Shown here: positions 16,328 to 24,506 of the stretch, in pieces
Position numbering within the stretch: position 1 is the first letter of the stretch
How the letters are laid out: every line of letters starts with the position of its first letter
Assembly: GCA_036824045.1 (NCBI GenBank)
Contig: DAITAZ010000038.1
Span: 1-35,739, forward strand
Source: DAITAZ01 sp036824045
Lineage (GTDB): Bacteria > Pseudomonadota > Gammaproteobacteria > Burkholderiales > Rhodocyclaceae
Reading direction: 5' to 3'
DNA length: 35,739 bases
Position numbers and translations under genes: made by a program
The notes under the pieces: generated by a model
Told to the model about the DNA's origin: nothing
The model's input: only the letters and a program-made list of their open reading frames with translations
Databases searched by the model: none

Positions 16328-16354
16328 TTATCGGCGCCCCGGCGCACGCCTTGA
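16328..16354 (-). promoter_or_regulatory. Sigma-28 (FliA)-type promoter for the HDOD-REC-GGDEF gene
   Basis: The minus strand reads TCAAGGCG, 11 bases, GCCGATAA. The -10 element is the exact FliA consensus and the spacing is canonical. The predicted start is near 16321, about 50 bases before the ATG. Confidence 0.72.
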
Positions 16355-16409
16355 GGGTCGGGGCGCCGCATCCGGCAAGGGCTCGGGCAAAGCGTATACA
16401 ATGATCGTC

Positions 16410-17441
16410 ATGCTCTACGATCTGGTCCGCCCTGCTCTCTTCGGTCTGGACGCCGAAACCGCTCACGAACTCACCCTGAAATCGCTCCGCCTGCTCGGCG
16501 GCCTGCCCTTCGGCTGCAGCCGTCCGGCCGACGACCCGGTCACCGTGATGGGCATCCGCTTCCCCAACCGGGTCGGCCTCGCCGCCGGGCTGGACAAGAA
16601 CGGTGAAGCCATCGACGGCCTGGCGAGCCTGGGCTTCGGCTTCCTGGAGATCGGCACCATCACGCCCCGGCCCCAGCCGGGCAATCCCAGGCCGCGCCTG
16701 TTCCGCCTGCCCCAGGCTCAAGCCATCATCAACCGCATGGGGTTCAACAACCACGGCGTGGACGCCCTACTGGCCAATGTCGCCGCCGCGCGTTTCGGTC
16801 CACGGGCCGGGCAGGTGCTGGGCATCAACATCGGCAAGAATTTCGATACCCCCATCGAGCGCGCCGCGGACGACTACCTCATCTGCCTGCGCAAGGTCTA
16901 CGCCCAGGCCAGCTATGTGACGGTCAACATCTCCTCGCCCAACACCAAGAATCTGCGGCAGTTGCAGGGAGAATCGGAACTGGATGCCTTGCTGGGCGCG
17001 CTCAAGGCGGAGCAGGCCAGACTGGCGGACGAGCACGGCCGCTATGTGCCCTTGGCACTGAAGATCGCGCCGGACCTGGACGACGGCCAATTGCTCAACA
17101 TCGCCGATGCCCTGCGCCGCCATCGGCTGGATGCCGTTATCGCCACCAATACCACCATCGGTCGCGAAGGCGTGGAAGGGCTGGCCCATGCGGACGAGGC
17201 GGGGGGGCTTTCCGGCACGCCGGTGAGGGAAAAATCCACCCGCGTCATCGCCGGACTGGCCCGGCAACTGGCGGGGGAGCTCCCCATCATCGGCGTCGGG
17301 GGCATCCTCTCGGGCGAGCACGCACGGGCCAAGCTTGCGGCAGGCGCGTCCCTGGTTCAGCTTTACTCCGGGCTCATCTACCGGGGCCCGGAACTGGTGC
17401 GGGAGTGCGTCGAAGCCACCCGCGGGTTCCAACCCGCCTGA
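16410..17441 (+). CDS. pyrD: Dihydroorotate dehydrogenase (quinone), class 2
   Basis: This 343-residue peripheral inner-membrane flavoenzyme oxidises dihydroorotate to orotate with quinone in pyrimidine synthesis. The N-terminal LYDLVRPALFGLDAETAHEL is the membrane-associated helix of class 2 enzymes. NISSPNTKNLRQLQ contains the catalytic serine, and IGVGGILSGEHARAKLAAGA plus VQLYSGLIYRGP form the FMN phosphate site. Length fits class 2 (about 335-345). Two in-frame ATGs are nine bases apart (16401 and 16410); I prefer the second because homologues usually begin MLY. A TATACA box directly abuts the first ATG. The gene is divergent from the HDOD-GGDEF gene. Confidence 0.95.
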   Translation: MLYDLVRPALFGLDAETAHELTLKSLRLLGGLPFGCSRPADDPVTVMGIRFPNRVGLAAGLDKNGEAIDGLASLGFGFLEIGTITPRPQPGNPRPRLFRLPQAQAIINRMGFNNHGVDALLANVAAARFGPRAGQVLGINIGKNFDTPIERAADDYLICLRKVYAQASYVTVNISSPNTKNLRQLQGESELDALLGALKAEQARLADEHGRYVPLALKIAPDLDDGQLLNIADALRRHRLDAVIATNTTIGREGVEGLAHADEAGGLSGTPVREKSTRVIAGLARQLAGELPIIGVGGILSGEHARAKLAAGASLVQLYSGLIYRGPELVRECVEATRGFQPA

Positions 17442-17486
17442 CCCTCGGCCCCCTCCTGCCTTTGCGCGCCGAAGGGCGCTACCCAC

Positions 17487-17506
17487 GGGCGCGCCCGGGC
17501 GCGCCC
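17487..17506. repeat. 20-bp perfect GC palindrome upstream of ald
   Basis: GGGCGCGCCC occurs twice back to back, and each unit is itself self-complementary, so the whole is a perfect palindrome. It ends a few bases before the AAGGAG of ald. It has no T run, so it is not a classical terminator. It could form a leader hairpin. Confidence 0.6.
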
Positions 17507-17526
17507 CCGGAACAAGGAGCACGGCC

Positions 17527-18660
17527 ATGATTGTCGGCACCCCTCGCGAGATCAAGAACCACGAATACCGGGTCGGTCTGACGCCCGCGGGCGTGCACAC
17601 CCTGTGCGCAGCCGGTCACCAGGTGCTCATCGAAGCCGGTGCCGGCACCCAGATCGGCTTCAGTGACCAGGCCTACCAGACGGCTGGCGCCACCCTGGTT
17701 GCTTCCGCCGCCGAGGTCTACGGCGCGGCGGAAATGATCATCAAGGTCAAGGAACTGCAGCCCGGCGAATACCCCCTGGCCCGCCCGGGGCAGATCCTTT
17801 TCACCTACCACCACTTCGCACCGGCCCCCGCTCTGGCCCAGGCCATGCTCGACAGCGGTGCCACTTGTGTCGCCTACGAAACCGTCACGGACCGCCACGG
17901 CGCCCTGCCCCTGCTGGCCCCCATGTCCCGCATTGCCGGCCGTCTGGCCCCGCAGATGGGGGCATGGGCCATGCAGATGGCCAACGGCGGTTGCGGCCTG
18001 CTCATGGGGGGCGTACCGGGGGTTGCTCCTGCGCGGGTGTTGGTCGTCGGGGCCGGCTCCGTGGGCGCCAACGCCACCCGCATCGCCGTCGGCATGGGCG
18101 CACGGGTCACGGTGAGCGACCTGGATGTGCGCCGCCTGGAGGCCCTGGACAACGAATATCAGGGAAGGATCGAAACGGTCGCCACCGACCCGCTGACGCT
18201 GAGCAGTCTGGTCGCGGACGCCGACATGGTCATCGGTGCCGTGCTGGTTCCGGGCAAATTGGCGCCACGCCTGATCACCCGGGAGCATCTGCGGAGCATG
18301 CGGCCCGGCTCGGTACTGGTGGATGTTTCCATCGACCAGGGCGGCGTCGCGGAAACCTCGCACCCCACCACCCATGCGGCCCCCATTTACCGGGAAGAGG
18401 GCGTCGTGCACTACTGCGTGGCCAACATGCCCGGGGCCTGTGCCCGCACCTCCACCCTGGCGCTGACCCAGGCCACCCTCCCCTACGCCCTGGCCCTCGC
18501 CAGCAAGGGACTCAATGGCGCGCTGCAGGCCGACGCGGGCCTCAAGGCCGGATTACAGATCCACGCCGGACATCTCACCCACGAAGCACTGGCGCGGGAT
18601 CTGGAACGCCTGGCCGATTTCCGCGGCACCGACGCAGCACTGGGCCTGACAGGGAAATGA
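17527..18660 (+). CDS. ald: Alanine dehydrogenase
   Basis: This 377-residue NAD-dependent enzyme interconverts alanine and pyruvate plus ammonia. The start MIVGTPREIKNHEYRVGLTP is diagnostic of the family, with R15 and K-containing substrate-site motifs (IIKVKELQPGEY). The NAD-binding Rossmann motif is VLVVGAGSVGANATRIAVGM, and the C-terminal half has NMPGACARTSTLALTQATLP. Length matches the usual 370 or so. The ATG at 17527 has a strong Shine-Dalgarno (AAGGAG). It is 85 bases after pyrD and could be cotranscribed with it, though no direct functional link is evident. Confidence 0.96.
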   Translation: MIVGTPREIKNHEYRVGLTPAGVHTLCAAGHQVLIEAGAGTQIGFSDQAYQTAGATLVASAAEVYGAAEMIIKVKELQPGEYPLARPGQILFTYHHFAPAPALAQAMLDSGATCVAYETVTDRHGALPLLAPMSRIAGRLAPQMGAWAMQMANGGCGLLMGGVPGVAPARVLVVGAGSVGANATRIAVGMGARVTVSDLDVRRLEALDNEYQGRIETVATDPLTLSSLVADADMVIGAVLVPGKLAPRLITREHLRSMRPGSVLVDVSIDQGGVAETSHPTTHAAPIYREEGVVHYCVANMPGACARTSTLALTQATLPYALALASKGLNGALQADAGLKAGLQIHAGHLTHEALARDLERLADFRGTDAALGLTGK

Positions 18661-18769
18661 CCGCAGACGCGCGTTGAAACTTCGGGGAAACCAGGAGGGG
18701 AGCCGTTTGGCGGCCACCTCCTGAAGCCAAGCAAAACTTGCACCAAGCTGACGATTATCTGAACGATTA

Positions 18770-18783
18770 TTGATTCAAGTCAG
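18770..18783. promoter_or_regulatory. FNR/ANR-like half-matching site upstream of rnf
   Basis: TTGAT-TCAA-GTCAG matches the FNR consensus TTGAT-N4-ATCAA at 8 of 10 positions (perfect left half). It is centred about 64 bases before the predicted rnf start, near the class I activator position. Oxygen control of rnf is plausible but not shown by this site alone. Confidence 0.35.
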
Positions 18784-18804
18784 AAACATATACTGCCCTC
18801 AGGG

Positions 18805-18833
18805 TTGAGCAGGGGGTGCGGTCAGGTGATAAT
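18805..18833 (+). promoter_or_regulatory. Sigma-70-like promoter of the rnf operon
   Basis: TTGAGC (18805-18810), a 17-base spacer and GATAAT (18828-18833) give 4 of 6 and 5 of 6 matches with ideal spacing. The start would be near 18840, about 20 bases before the rnfA ATG. Confidence 0.5.
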
Positions 18834-18860
18834 CCGCGGCTAACTCTTGTTTCGCGCGCG

Positions 18861-19445
18861 ATGACCGCTTATATCTTCATCATTATCGGGGCTGTCCTTG
18901 TCAACAATGTGGTGTTTGTCCGCATTCTTGGCCTGTGCCCCTTCATGGGTGTTTCCAAGAAGCTGGAAACCGCGGTGGGCATGGGCGCGGCCACCACTTT
19001 CGTGCTTACCCTCGCCAGCGGCAGCAGTTATGTGATCGACCACTACCTGCTGATGCCTTTCGGGCTGGAGTATCTGCGCACCCTTGCCTTCATCGTCACC
19101 ATCGCGGCCATCGTCCAGCTCACCGAGTTGGTGATCCAGAAGACCAGCCCGGTGCTGCATCAAGTGCTGGGCATCTACCTGCCCCTCATCACCACCAATT
19201 GCGCCGTGCTGGGCGTGCCATTGCTCAACGTGGCGCTCAAGCACGATCTGCTGGCCTCGCTGCTGTTTGGCTTTGGCAGCGCAGTGGGTTTCACCCTGGC
19301 GCTGGTGCTCTTCGCCGGCATCCGGGAGCGCCTGGACGGAGCGGATGTGCCGGTACACTTCCGCGGCACGGCCATCGCAATGGTCACAGCCGGCATCATG
19401 AGCCTTGCGTTCATGGGCTTTGCCGGGCTCGACAAGGCCCACTGA
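18861..19445 (+). CDS. rnfA: Rnf electron transport complex subunit RnfA
   Basis: This 194-residue integral membrane subunit belongs to the ion-translocating ferredoxin:NAD oxidoreductase. It has about six hydrophobic segments. Family marks are NNVVFVRILGLCPFMGVSKK near the start and YLPLITTNCAVLGVPLLN in the middle, where conserved cysteines lie. Length equals that of enteric RnfA/RsxA (193). The ATG at 18861 gives the family N-terminus; its Shine-Dalgarno is not obvious. It is the first gene of rnfABCDGE; rnfB follows after 12 bases. Confidence 0.96.
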   Translation: MTAYIFIIIGAVLVNNVVFVRILGLCPFMGVSKKLETAVGMGAATTFVLTLASGSSYVIDHYLLMPFGLEYLRTLAFIVTIAAIVQLTELVIQKTSPVLHQVLGIYLPLITTNCAVLGVPLLNVALKHDLLASLLFGFGSAVGFTLALVLFAGIRERLDGADVPVHFRGTAIAMVTAGIMSLAFMGFAGLDKAH

Positions 19446-19457
19446 GCGGAGACCCCG

Positions 19458-20009
19458 GTGATCGCAGCAATCCTGATCATGGCCCTCGGGGCCGTCGTGC
19501 TGGGTGCGGCCCTGGGATGGGCGGCCGTCCGCTTCAAGGTGGAAGGCGACCCGCTGGTGGACAAGATCGACAGCATCCTCCCCCAGACCCAATGCGGCCA
19601 ATGCGGCTTTCCCGGCTGCAAGCCCTACGCCCAGGCCATTGCCAAGGGCGAGGCAGACATCAATCAGTGCCCCCCGGGCGGCGAAGAAGGCATCCGCAAG
19701 CTGGCGGACCTGCTGGGGCGAGAGTTCAAGCCCCTGTCAGCGGAGCACGGCGAGGAGAAACCCAAGTCGGTGGCCTTGATCGACGAGCAGACCTGTATCG
19801 GCTGCACGCTGTGCATCCAGGCCTGCCCGGTGGATGCCATCGTCGGCGCCGCCAAGCAAATGCATACGGTGGTGGCGGGCCTGTGCACCGGCTGTGAATT
19901 GTGCGTGCCCCCTTGCCCGGTGGACTGCATCACCATGAAACCGCTGAACGAGACGGTGGAAACCTGGAAATGGAAGTACCCGGTCATCGAAATCAAGCCC
20001 GCCGCCTGA
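19458..20009 (+). CDS. rnfB: Rnf electron transport complex iron-sulfur subunit RnfB
   Basis: This 183-residue membrane-anchored ferredoxin-like subunit accepts electrons from soluble ferredoxin. One N-terminal helix (about 2-22) is followed by a 4Fe-4S domain (CGQCGFPGC plus a later cysteine in NQCPPGG). Two classical 4Fe-4S motifs then appear: CIGCTLCIQACP and CTGCELCVPPCP. It starts with GTG at 19458, preceded by GGAG. rnfC begins 10 bases after its stop. Confidence 0.96.
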   Translation: MIAAILIMALGAVVLGAALGWAAVRFKVEGDPLVDKIDSILPQTQCGQCGFPGCKPYAQAIAKGEADINQCPPGGEEGIRKLADLLGREFKPLSAEHGEEKPKSVALIDEQTCIGCTLCIQACPVDAIVGAAKQMHTVVAGLCTGCELCVPPCPVDCITMKPLNETVETWKWKYPVIEIKPAA

Positions 20010-20019
20010 AGCCCGCACC

Positions 20020-21720
20020 ATGCTGAGACAACTCTTCCGCTTCCACGGCGGCGTCAAGCCCCGGACCAACAAGGAAGCCTCCACCCGCGAGCCGATCGCC
20101 CAGGCGCCGCTGCCCAGCGAACTGATCGTGCCCTTGCACCAGAGCATCGGCGGGACTCCGCGCCCCCTGGTCAGGGCAGGCGAGACCGTGCTCAAGGGCC
20201 AGCGGATCGGCGCGGCCGACGGCAACGTCTCCTCCGCCATGCATGCCCCCACCTCGGGCACGGTCAAGGCCGTGGAACCCCGGGTGATGTCCCATCCCTC
20301 CGGTCTGGAAGCCCTTGCGGTGATCATCGAACCCGACGGCAAGGAAGAATGGGGCCCGCGGGAGACGCTCAACTATCGGACCACGCCGCCGGACGAAGTG
20401 CGGGACTTCCTGCGTGATGCGGGCGTGGTGGGCCTGGGCGGGGCCGTGTTCCCCAGCCACTTGAAGCTCAAGGCCGGCAATAGCGGCTCCACCCGCACCC
20501 TGGTGATCAACGGGGCCGAGTGCGAGCCCTTCATCACCTGCGACGACCTGCTGATGCGGGAACGGCCCGACGACGTGCTGCGCGGCTGTCTCATCATCCG
20601 CCACATGCTGCAGGCCGAGGAAGTGGTGATCGGGATCGAGGACAACAAGCCGGAGGCTGCCCAGGCCATGCGGGAAGCCGCCTCCCGCAGCGGCGAGAGC
20701 GGCATCGAGGTGGTGGCGATCCCCACCCTCTACCCGGCAGGCGGTGCCAAGCAGTTGATCCGCGTGCTCACCGGCATCGAGGTCCCCCACGGCAAGCGCT
20801 CCACCGACTACGGGGTGCAGTGCTTCAATGTGGGCACGGCCTACGGGGTGTTCTGCGCCCTGGAGCGGGGCGAGCCCCTCATTTCACGGATCGTCACGGT
20901 TGCCGGCAATGTGGAACGCCCCCGCAACTACGAGGTGCTGTTCGGCACGCCGATGGACGAACTGGCGCGGCTCACCGGCATCAAGCCGGATAGCGACCGT
21001 TTCATCATGGGTGGGCCGATGATGGGTTACGCCATGCCGGCCCGCCATGTGCCGGTGGTCAAGGCCACCAACTGCGTGCTCATCTCCAGCCCCACCCTGT
21101 TTCCCCCACCGCCTCCCGAGATGCCCTGCATCCGCTGCGGCGAGTGTGCCCGAGCCTGCCCGGCGGATCTGGCGCCGTTCGAGATGTACTGGTTCTCCCG
21201 TGCCCATAATTTCGGCAAGGCGCAGGAATATCACCTCTTCGACTGCATCGAATGCGGCTGCTGCGCCTTCGTGTGCCCGTCGCGGATTCCGCTGGTGGAT
21301 TACTACCGCTTCGCCAAAACCGAGATCTGGGCCCGGGAGAGGGAGAAGGCCGCTGCCGATCAGGCCCGCGAACGCTTCGAGCTCCGCCAGGCTCGGGAGG
21401 AGCGGGAAAAGGCCGAGAAGGCCGCCAAGCTTGCCGCCAAGACCGCCGCCGGACGGGAGAAGGCGGAGAGCACCCGCGCCACCGCAAAACCCGCAGCGGC
21501 CACTCCGGACGCCCCCCAGAACGCCGGGCCCGCGACGGAAGATCCGAAGCAGGCGCTCATCCGCGCCGCCATGGAGCGCGCCCGGGCGCAAAAAGCCGCC
21601 GTGCAGCCGCGCAACACCGACAACCTGACGCCCGATCAGCAAGCCGAGGTGCAAGCCATCGAAGCCCGCCGCGCCCAGATGCGCGAGATCGCCAAAACGC
21701 CACCGGAAAGCCCTAGCTAA
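20020..21720 (+). CDS. rnfC: Rnf electron transport complex subunit RnfC
   Basis: This 566-residue peripheral subunit is the NADH-side component of the Rnf complex. It has an N-terminal barrel region, an NADH/FMN-type domain related to complex I NuoF (VINGAECEPFITCDDLLM), a SLBB-like segment and two 4Fe-4S motifs (CIRCGECARACP and CIECGCCAFVCPS). The last 130 or so residues are a charged Ala/Lys/Glu/Arg-rich tail, probably coiled coil, a feature that varies in length among proteobacterial RnfC. The ATG at 20020 gives the family start MLRQLFRFHGGVKP. Confidence 0.95.
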   Translation: MLRQLFRFHGGVKPRTNKEASTREPIAQAPLPSELIVPLHQSIGGTPRPLVRAGETVLKGQRIGAADGNVSSAMHAPTSGTVKAVEPRVMSHPSGLEALAVIIEPDGKEEWGPRETLNYRTTPPDEVRDFLRDAGVVGLGGAVFPSHLKLKAGNSGSTRTLVINGAECEPFITCDDLLMRERPDDVLRGCLIIRHMLQAEEVVIGIEDNKPEAAQAMREAASRSGESGIEVVAIPTLYPAGGAKQLIRVLTGIEVPHGKRSTDYGVQCFNVGTAYGVFCALERGEPLISRIVTVAGNVERPRNYEVLFGTPMDELARLTGIKPDSDRFIMGGPMMGYAMPARHVPVVKATNCVLISSPTLFPPPPPEMPCIRCGECARACPADLAPFEMYWFSRAHNFGKAQEYHLFDCIECGCCAFVCPSRIPLVDYYRFAKTEIWAREREKAAADQARERFELRQAREEREKAEKAAKLAAKTAAGREKAESTRATAKPAAATPDAPQNAGPATEDPKQALIRAAMERARAQKAAVQPRNTDNLTPDQQAEVQAIEARRAQMREIAKTPPESPS

Positions 21721-21771
21721 GGATTGGCAGGCGCCGCTTTGGCGGCCCACGACCCCAGAAAGCCCCGATCC

Positions 21772-22782
21772 ATGTTCAATTCCCCCTTCGTGCGCAAACC
21801 CGCCAGCGTCACCGCCGTGATGGTGAAGGTGCTGCTCGCCCTGTTGCCGGGCGTTGCGCTCTACGTCTGGCAGTTCGGCCCCGGCATCCTGGTGCAGTTG
21901 GGCTTGGCCTCGGCCACCGCGCTCGCCGCCGAAGCCGCCATGCTCTCCGCCCGCGGCCGCCCGGTGGGGCGCTTCCTGGCCGACGGCAGCGCGCTTGTCA
22001 CCGCCTGGTTGATCGCGCTGACTTTCCCCCCCATCGCCCCCTGGTGGATCGTGGTGGTGGGGACGCTGGTCGCCATTGTCGTAGCCAAGCATCTTTATGG
22101 TGGCTTGGGGCAAAACCCGTTCAACCCGGCAATGGTGGCTTTCTGCGCCATGATCGTCTCGTTTCCGGCACTGATGTCCCAGTGGCCGGCCGCTCACCTG
22201 GACGCGGCCACCCAGATCGGGCTGATCTTCGGCGGCAGCCGCGATCTGGACGCCATCACCGCAGCCACGCCGCTGGATGCGCTGCGCACCGGCCTGCGCA
22301 GCGGCGGCGAGCAGGCCAGCGTTGCCGCCATCCTCAGCCAGGGCGGTGCCTTCGGCTTCGCGGGTGGCAAGGGGTGGGAATGGATCGGCCTGGGTTACGT
22401 GCTGGGAGGCCTCTTCATGTGGCAACAACGGGTGATCACCTGGCACATGCCGGTTGCCTTCCTCGCCGCGCTGACCGTCATTTCCGGCAGCTTTCACCTC
22501 ATCGACGGCAGCCGTTTCGCCTCGCCCCTCTTCCATCTGGCCAGCGGCGGCACACTACTGGCGGCGTTCTTCATCGTTACCGACCCCATTTCCGGTGCCA
22601 CCACACCCCGCGGCAAGCTGATCTTCGCCGCGGGCATCGCGGTCATCGCCTGGCTCATCCGCAGCTTTGGCGCCTACCCCGACGGCCTCGCCTTTGCGGT
22701 CTTGCTCATGAACATCTGCGTCCCCATCATCGACATGAAAACCCAGCCACCCGTGTTTGGCCACAAGGGGGACAAGCCATGA
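21772..22782 (+). CDS. rnfD: Rnf electron transport complex flavin subunit RnfD
   Basis: This 336-residue polytopic membrane subunit carries covalently bound FMN. About nine hydrophobic segments are visible. The flavinylation site is the threonine of SGAT in TDPISGATTPRGK, as in Vibrio NqrB/RnfD relatives. I chose the ATG at 21772 (MFNSPFVRKPASVTAVM), which matches the family N-terminus. A TTG further upstream at 21724 with an AAGGA just before it would add 16 residues and remains possible. Confidence 0.93.
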   Translation: MFNSPFVRKPASVTAVMVKVLLALLPGVALYVWQFGPGILVQLGLASATALAAEAAMLSARGRPVGRFLADGSALVTAWLIALTFPPIAPWWIVVVGTLVAIVVAKHLYGGLGQNPFNPAMVAFCAMIVSFPALMSQWPAAHLDAATQIGLIFGGSRDLDAITAATPLDALRTGLRSGGEQASVAAILSQGGAFGFAGGKGWEWIGLGYVLGGLFMWQQRVITWHMPVAFLAALTVISGSFHLIDGSRFASPLFHLASGGTLLAAFFIVTDPISGATTPRGKLIFAAGIAVIAWLIRSFGAYPDGLAFAVLLMNICVPIIDMKTQPPVFGHKGDKP

Positions 22783-22861
22783 AGGACCGCTTCCGGCCGA
22801 CTACGGGAGGTACCGCCTCTCCCGCGCCAAGAGCGCCCCATGCGGACGGGAGGACAGTCCG

Positions 22862-23533
22862 GTGAGCGACAAGCCCCTGGAGCCAAGCGCCCAAATCATG
22901 TCCCTGCGCTCCGGCGCGACCCTGCTGGCCTTCACCGTGGTATTCACCGGCCTGATGGCCGCCAGTTTCGAGCTGACCCGCGAGAAGATCGAAGCCAGCA
23001 TTCAGGCCGAGAAACAGAAACAGATCGATGCGATCCTTCCCGCCACCCGCTACGACAACGCGCTCCTTGACGACGCGGTGCTCGTGCCGGCCAATGCCGC
23101 GCTCGGCAACAGCGACCCGGTGAGGGTGCTGCGGGCCCGCAAGGCTGGGCAGCCCGTGGCGCTGGTACTGGAAGCCGCGGCGCCCGACGGCTACAGCGGC
23201 CGTATCGGGCTGATCCTGGCAATGGGGCAGGACGGCCTGCTTTCCGGCGTGCGGGTGACCGAACACAAGGAAACCCCGGGGCTGGGCGACTACATCGATC
23301 CGCAGAAGGACCGCAACAAGACCCGCCCGTGGATCACCCAATTCGACGGGAAAGGCATCGGCCAGATCGCCTTGGAAAAATGGAAGGTCCGCAAGGACGG
23401 CGGACGGTTCGACTACATGACCGGCGCCACCATCAGCGCCCGTGCCGTCACCCACGCAGTGGGCCGCGCCCTGGATTTCGCAGCCCGCAACCAGGAACGG
23501 CTGTTCTCCGCCCCCTCGGGCAGTTCGCTCTAA
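22862..23533 (+). CDS. rnfG: Rnf electron transport complex flavin subunit RnfG
   Basis: This 223-residue subunit has one N-terminal membrane helix (about 17-38, TLLAFTVVFTGLMAASF) and a periplasmic FMN-binding domain. The covalent FMN site is the threonine in DYMTGATISARAV, matching the S/T-GAT rule, and KETPGLGDYI is typical of RnfG. The GTG at 22862 is chosen because GGGAGGA lies 7 bases upstream. An ATG at 22898 is the alternative. An 79-base gap separates it from rnfD. Confidence 0.93.
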   Translation: MSDKPLEPSAQIMSLRSGATLLAFTVVFTGLMAASFELTREKIEASIQAEKQKQIDAILPATRYDNALLDDAVLVPANAALGNSDPVRVLRARKAGQPVALVLEAAAPDGYSGRIGLILAMGQDGLLSGVRVTEHKETPGLGDYIDPQKDRNKTRPWITQFDGKGIGQIALEKWKVRKDGGRFDYMTGATISARAVTHAVGRALDFAARNQERLFSAPSGSSL

Positions 23534-23543
23534 GGAGGTGCCC

Positions 23544-24215
23544 ATGAGCATTTATCGCGAAATCACCCTCAACGGCATCTGGAAACAGAACACCGGGCTG
23601 GTCCAGATCCTGGGCCTGTGCCCGATCCTGGCGGTGAGCACCAGCGTGGTCAATGGCGTGAGCCTCGGGATCGCCACCATCCTGGTGATGATTCTCTCCA
23701 ATCTCGCCATCTCGCTCCTGCGCAACCTCATTCCCTACGAAATCCGCATTCCCGTCTTCATCCTCATCATCGCAGCCCTGGTCACAGCCGTGGATCTGGC
23801 TTTCAACGCCTGGCTCCACTCCTTGTACCTGGTACTGGGCATCTTCATTCCACTCATTGTTACCAACTGCATCGTGCTGGCGCGCGTGGAAGCCTTCGCC
23901 GCCAAGAACCCGGCCGCCCATTCGGCGGTGGACGGGCTGGGCATGGGCATCGGACTGACCCTGGTGCTGGGCGTGCTGGGGGCCATGCGGGAGCTGGTGG
24001 GCAGCGGCACCCTCTTCGCAGGTATCGACCAGCTCTTCCCCGGCGCCCAGGCCATTCAGGTTCTGCCGACGGACTACCCCGGCTTCCTGCTGGCCATCCT
24101 GCCACCGGGCGCCTTCATCGCCCTGGCGTGCCTGATTGCCGGCAAGAACTGGCTGGACGCCAGGGCTGCGGCACGCCAGCGCCAACTGGCCCGGCACAGC
24201 CACGCCACCGCATAA
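23544..24215 (+). CDS. rnfE: Rnf electron transport complex subunit RnfE
   Basis: This 223-residue polytopic membrane subunit is a paralogue of RnfA; the two form the central membrane core. Shared marks are NTGLVQILGLCPILAVSTSV and FIPLIVTNCIVLARVEAFAA with the conserved cysteines. Its Shine-Dalgarno, AAGGAGGTG, is the strongest in the operon and would favour high translation. It is the last rnf gene. RnfH and the nth gene found next to some rnf operons are not present here. Confidence 0.95.
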   Translation: MSIYREITLNGIWKQNTGLVQILGLCPILAVSTSVVNGVSLGIATILVMILSNLAISLLRNLIPYEIRIPVFILIIAALVTAVDLAFNAWLHSLYLVLGIFIPLIVTNCIVLARVEAFAAKNPAAHSAVDGLGMGIGLTLVLGVLGAMRELVGSGTLFAGIDQLFPGAQAIQVLPTDYPGFLLAILPPGAFIALACLIAGKNWLDARAAARQRQLARHSHATA

Positions 24216-24217
24216 GC

Positions 24218-24242
24218 GCCCCCGGGAGCCGCGCCCGGGGGC
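24218..24242 (+). terminator. GC-rich hairpin after rnfE
   Basis: A 9-bp perfect stem (GCCCCCGGG/CCCGGGGGC) with a 7-base loop begins just after the rnfE stop. There is no T run behind it, so it may act as a 3' stabiliser or a weak terminator. Confidence 0.45.
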
Positions 24243-24267
24243 AAGCCGGGCCCCTTGAAAAAGAGAA

Positions 24268-24285
24268 GGGCGGCCAATGCCGCCC
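24268..24285 (-). terminator. Terminator of the 46-residue peptide gene
   Basis: A GGGCGGC/GCCGCCC stem with a 4-base loop is followed on the minus strand by a T-rich tract (TTCTCTTTTTC). It lies 28 bases past the stop of the small gene. On the plus strand the following bases are C-rich, so it works mainly for the minus strand. Confidence 0.7.
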
Positions 24286-24313
24286 CCTCTGCCCTGCCCT
24301 TTAATCCAAGCAC

Positions 24314-24454
24314 TCAGGTGCGGGGCTTGGCCGGCTGGCTCATTTCTCCCTTGCCATCAGTTTTGGCTTTACCGTCCGCCGGGCAACCAAAAGCAACCGT
24401 GGAAGCGGCGAACAATACGAAGGCGGAGAGGCTGGCGAGGAGTTTGCGCATCAT
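24314..24454 (-). CDS. Small secreted peptide, 46 residues, function unknown
   Basis: The translation starts MMRKLLASLSAFVLFAASTV and has a positively charged head, a hydrophobic core and a small-residue region followed by AFGC, so it looks like a Sec signal peptide. A cysteine at about residue 24 could be a lipidation site, but AFGC is a poor lipobox. The mature part would be only some 22 hydrophilic residues rich in Lys, Gly and Pro. GGAG lies before the double ATG at 24454, and a terminator with a T run follows the stop. I recognise no family. It sits convergent to rnfE and downstream of the AstE-like gene. Confidence 0.6.
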   Translation of the reverse strand: MMRKLLASLSAFVLFAASTVAFGCPADGKAKTDGKGEMSQPAKPRT

Positions 24455-24506
24455 GGTGGTCTCCGGAGATGGGGAGTTTTCACTGTAGGCGTGAAACGCC
24501 CCCGGA

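Noticed and set aside
16395..16400. TATACA as the pyrD -10 box
   Set aside because: It abuts the first possible ATG and no -35 is found at a normal distance.
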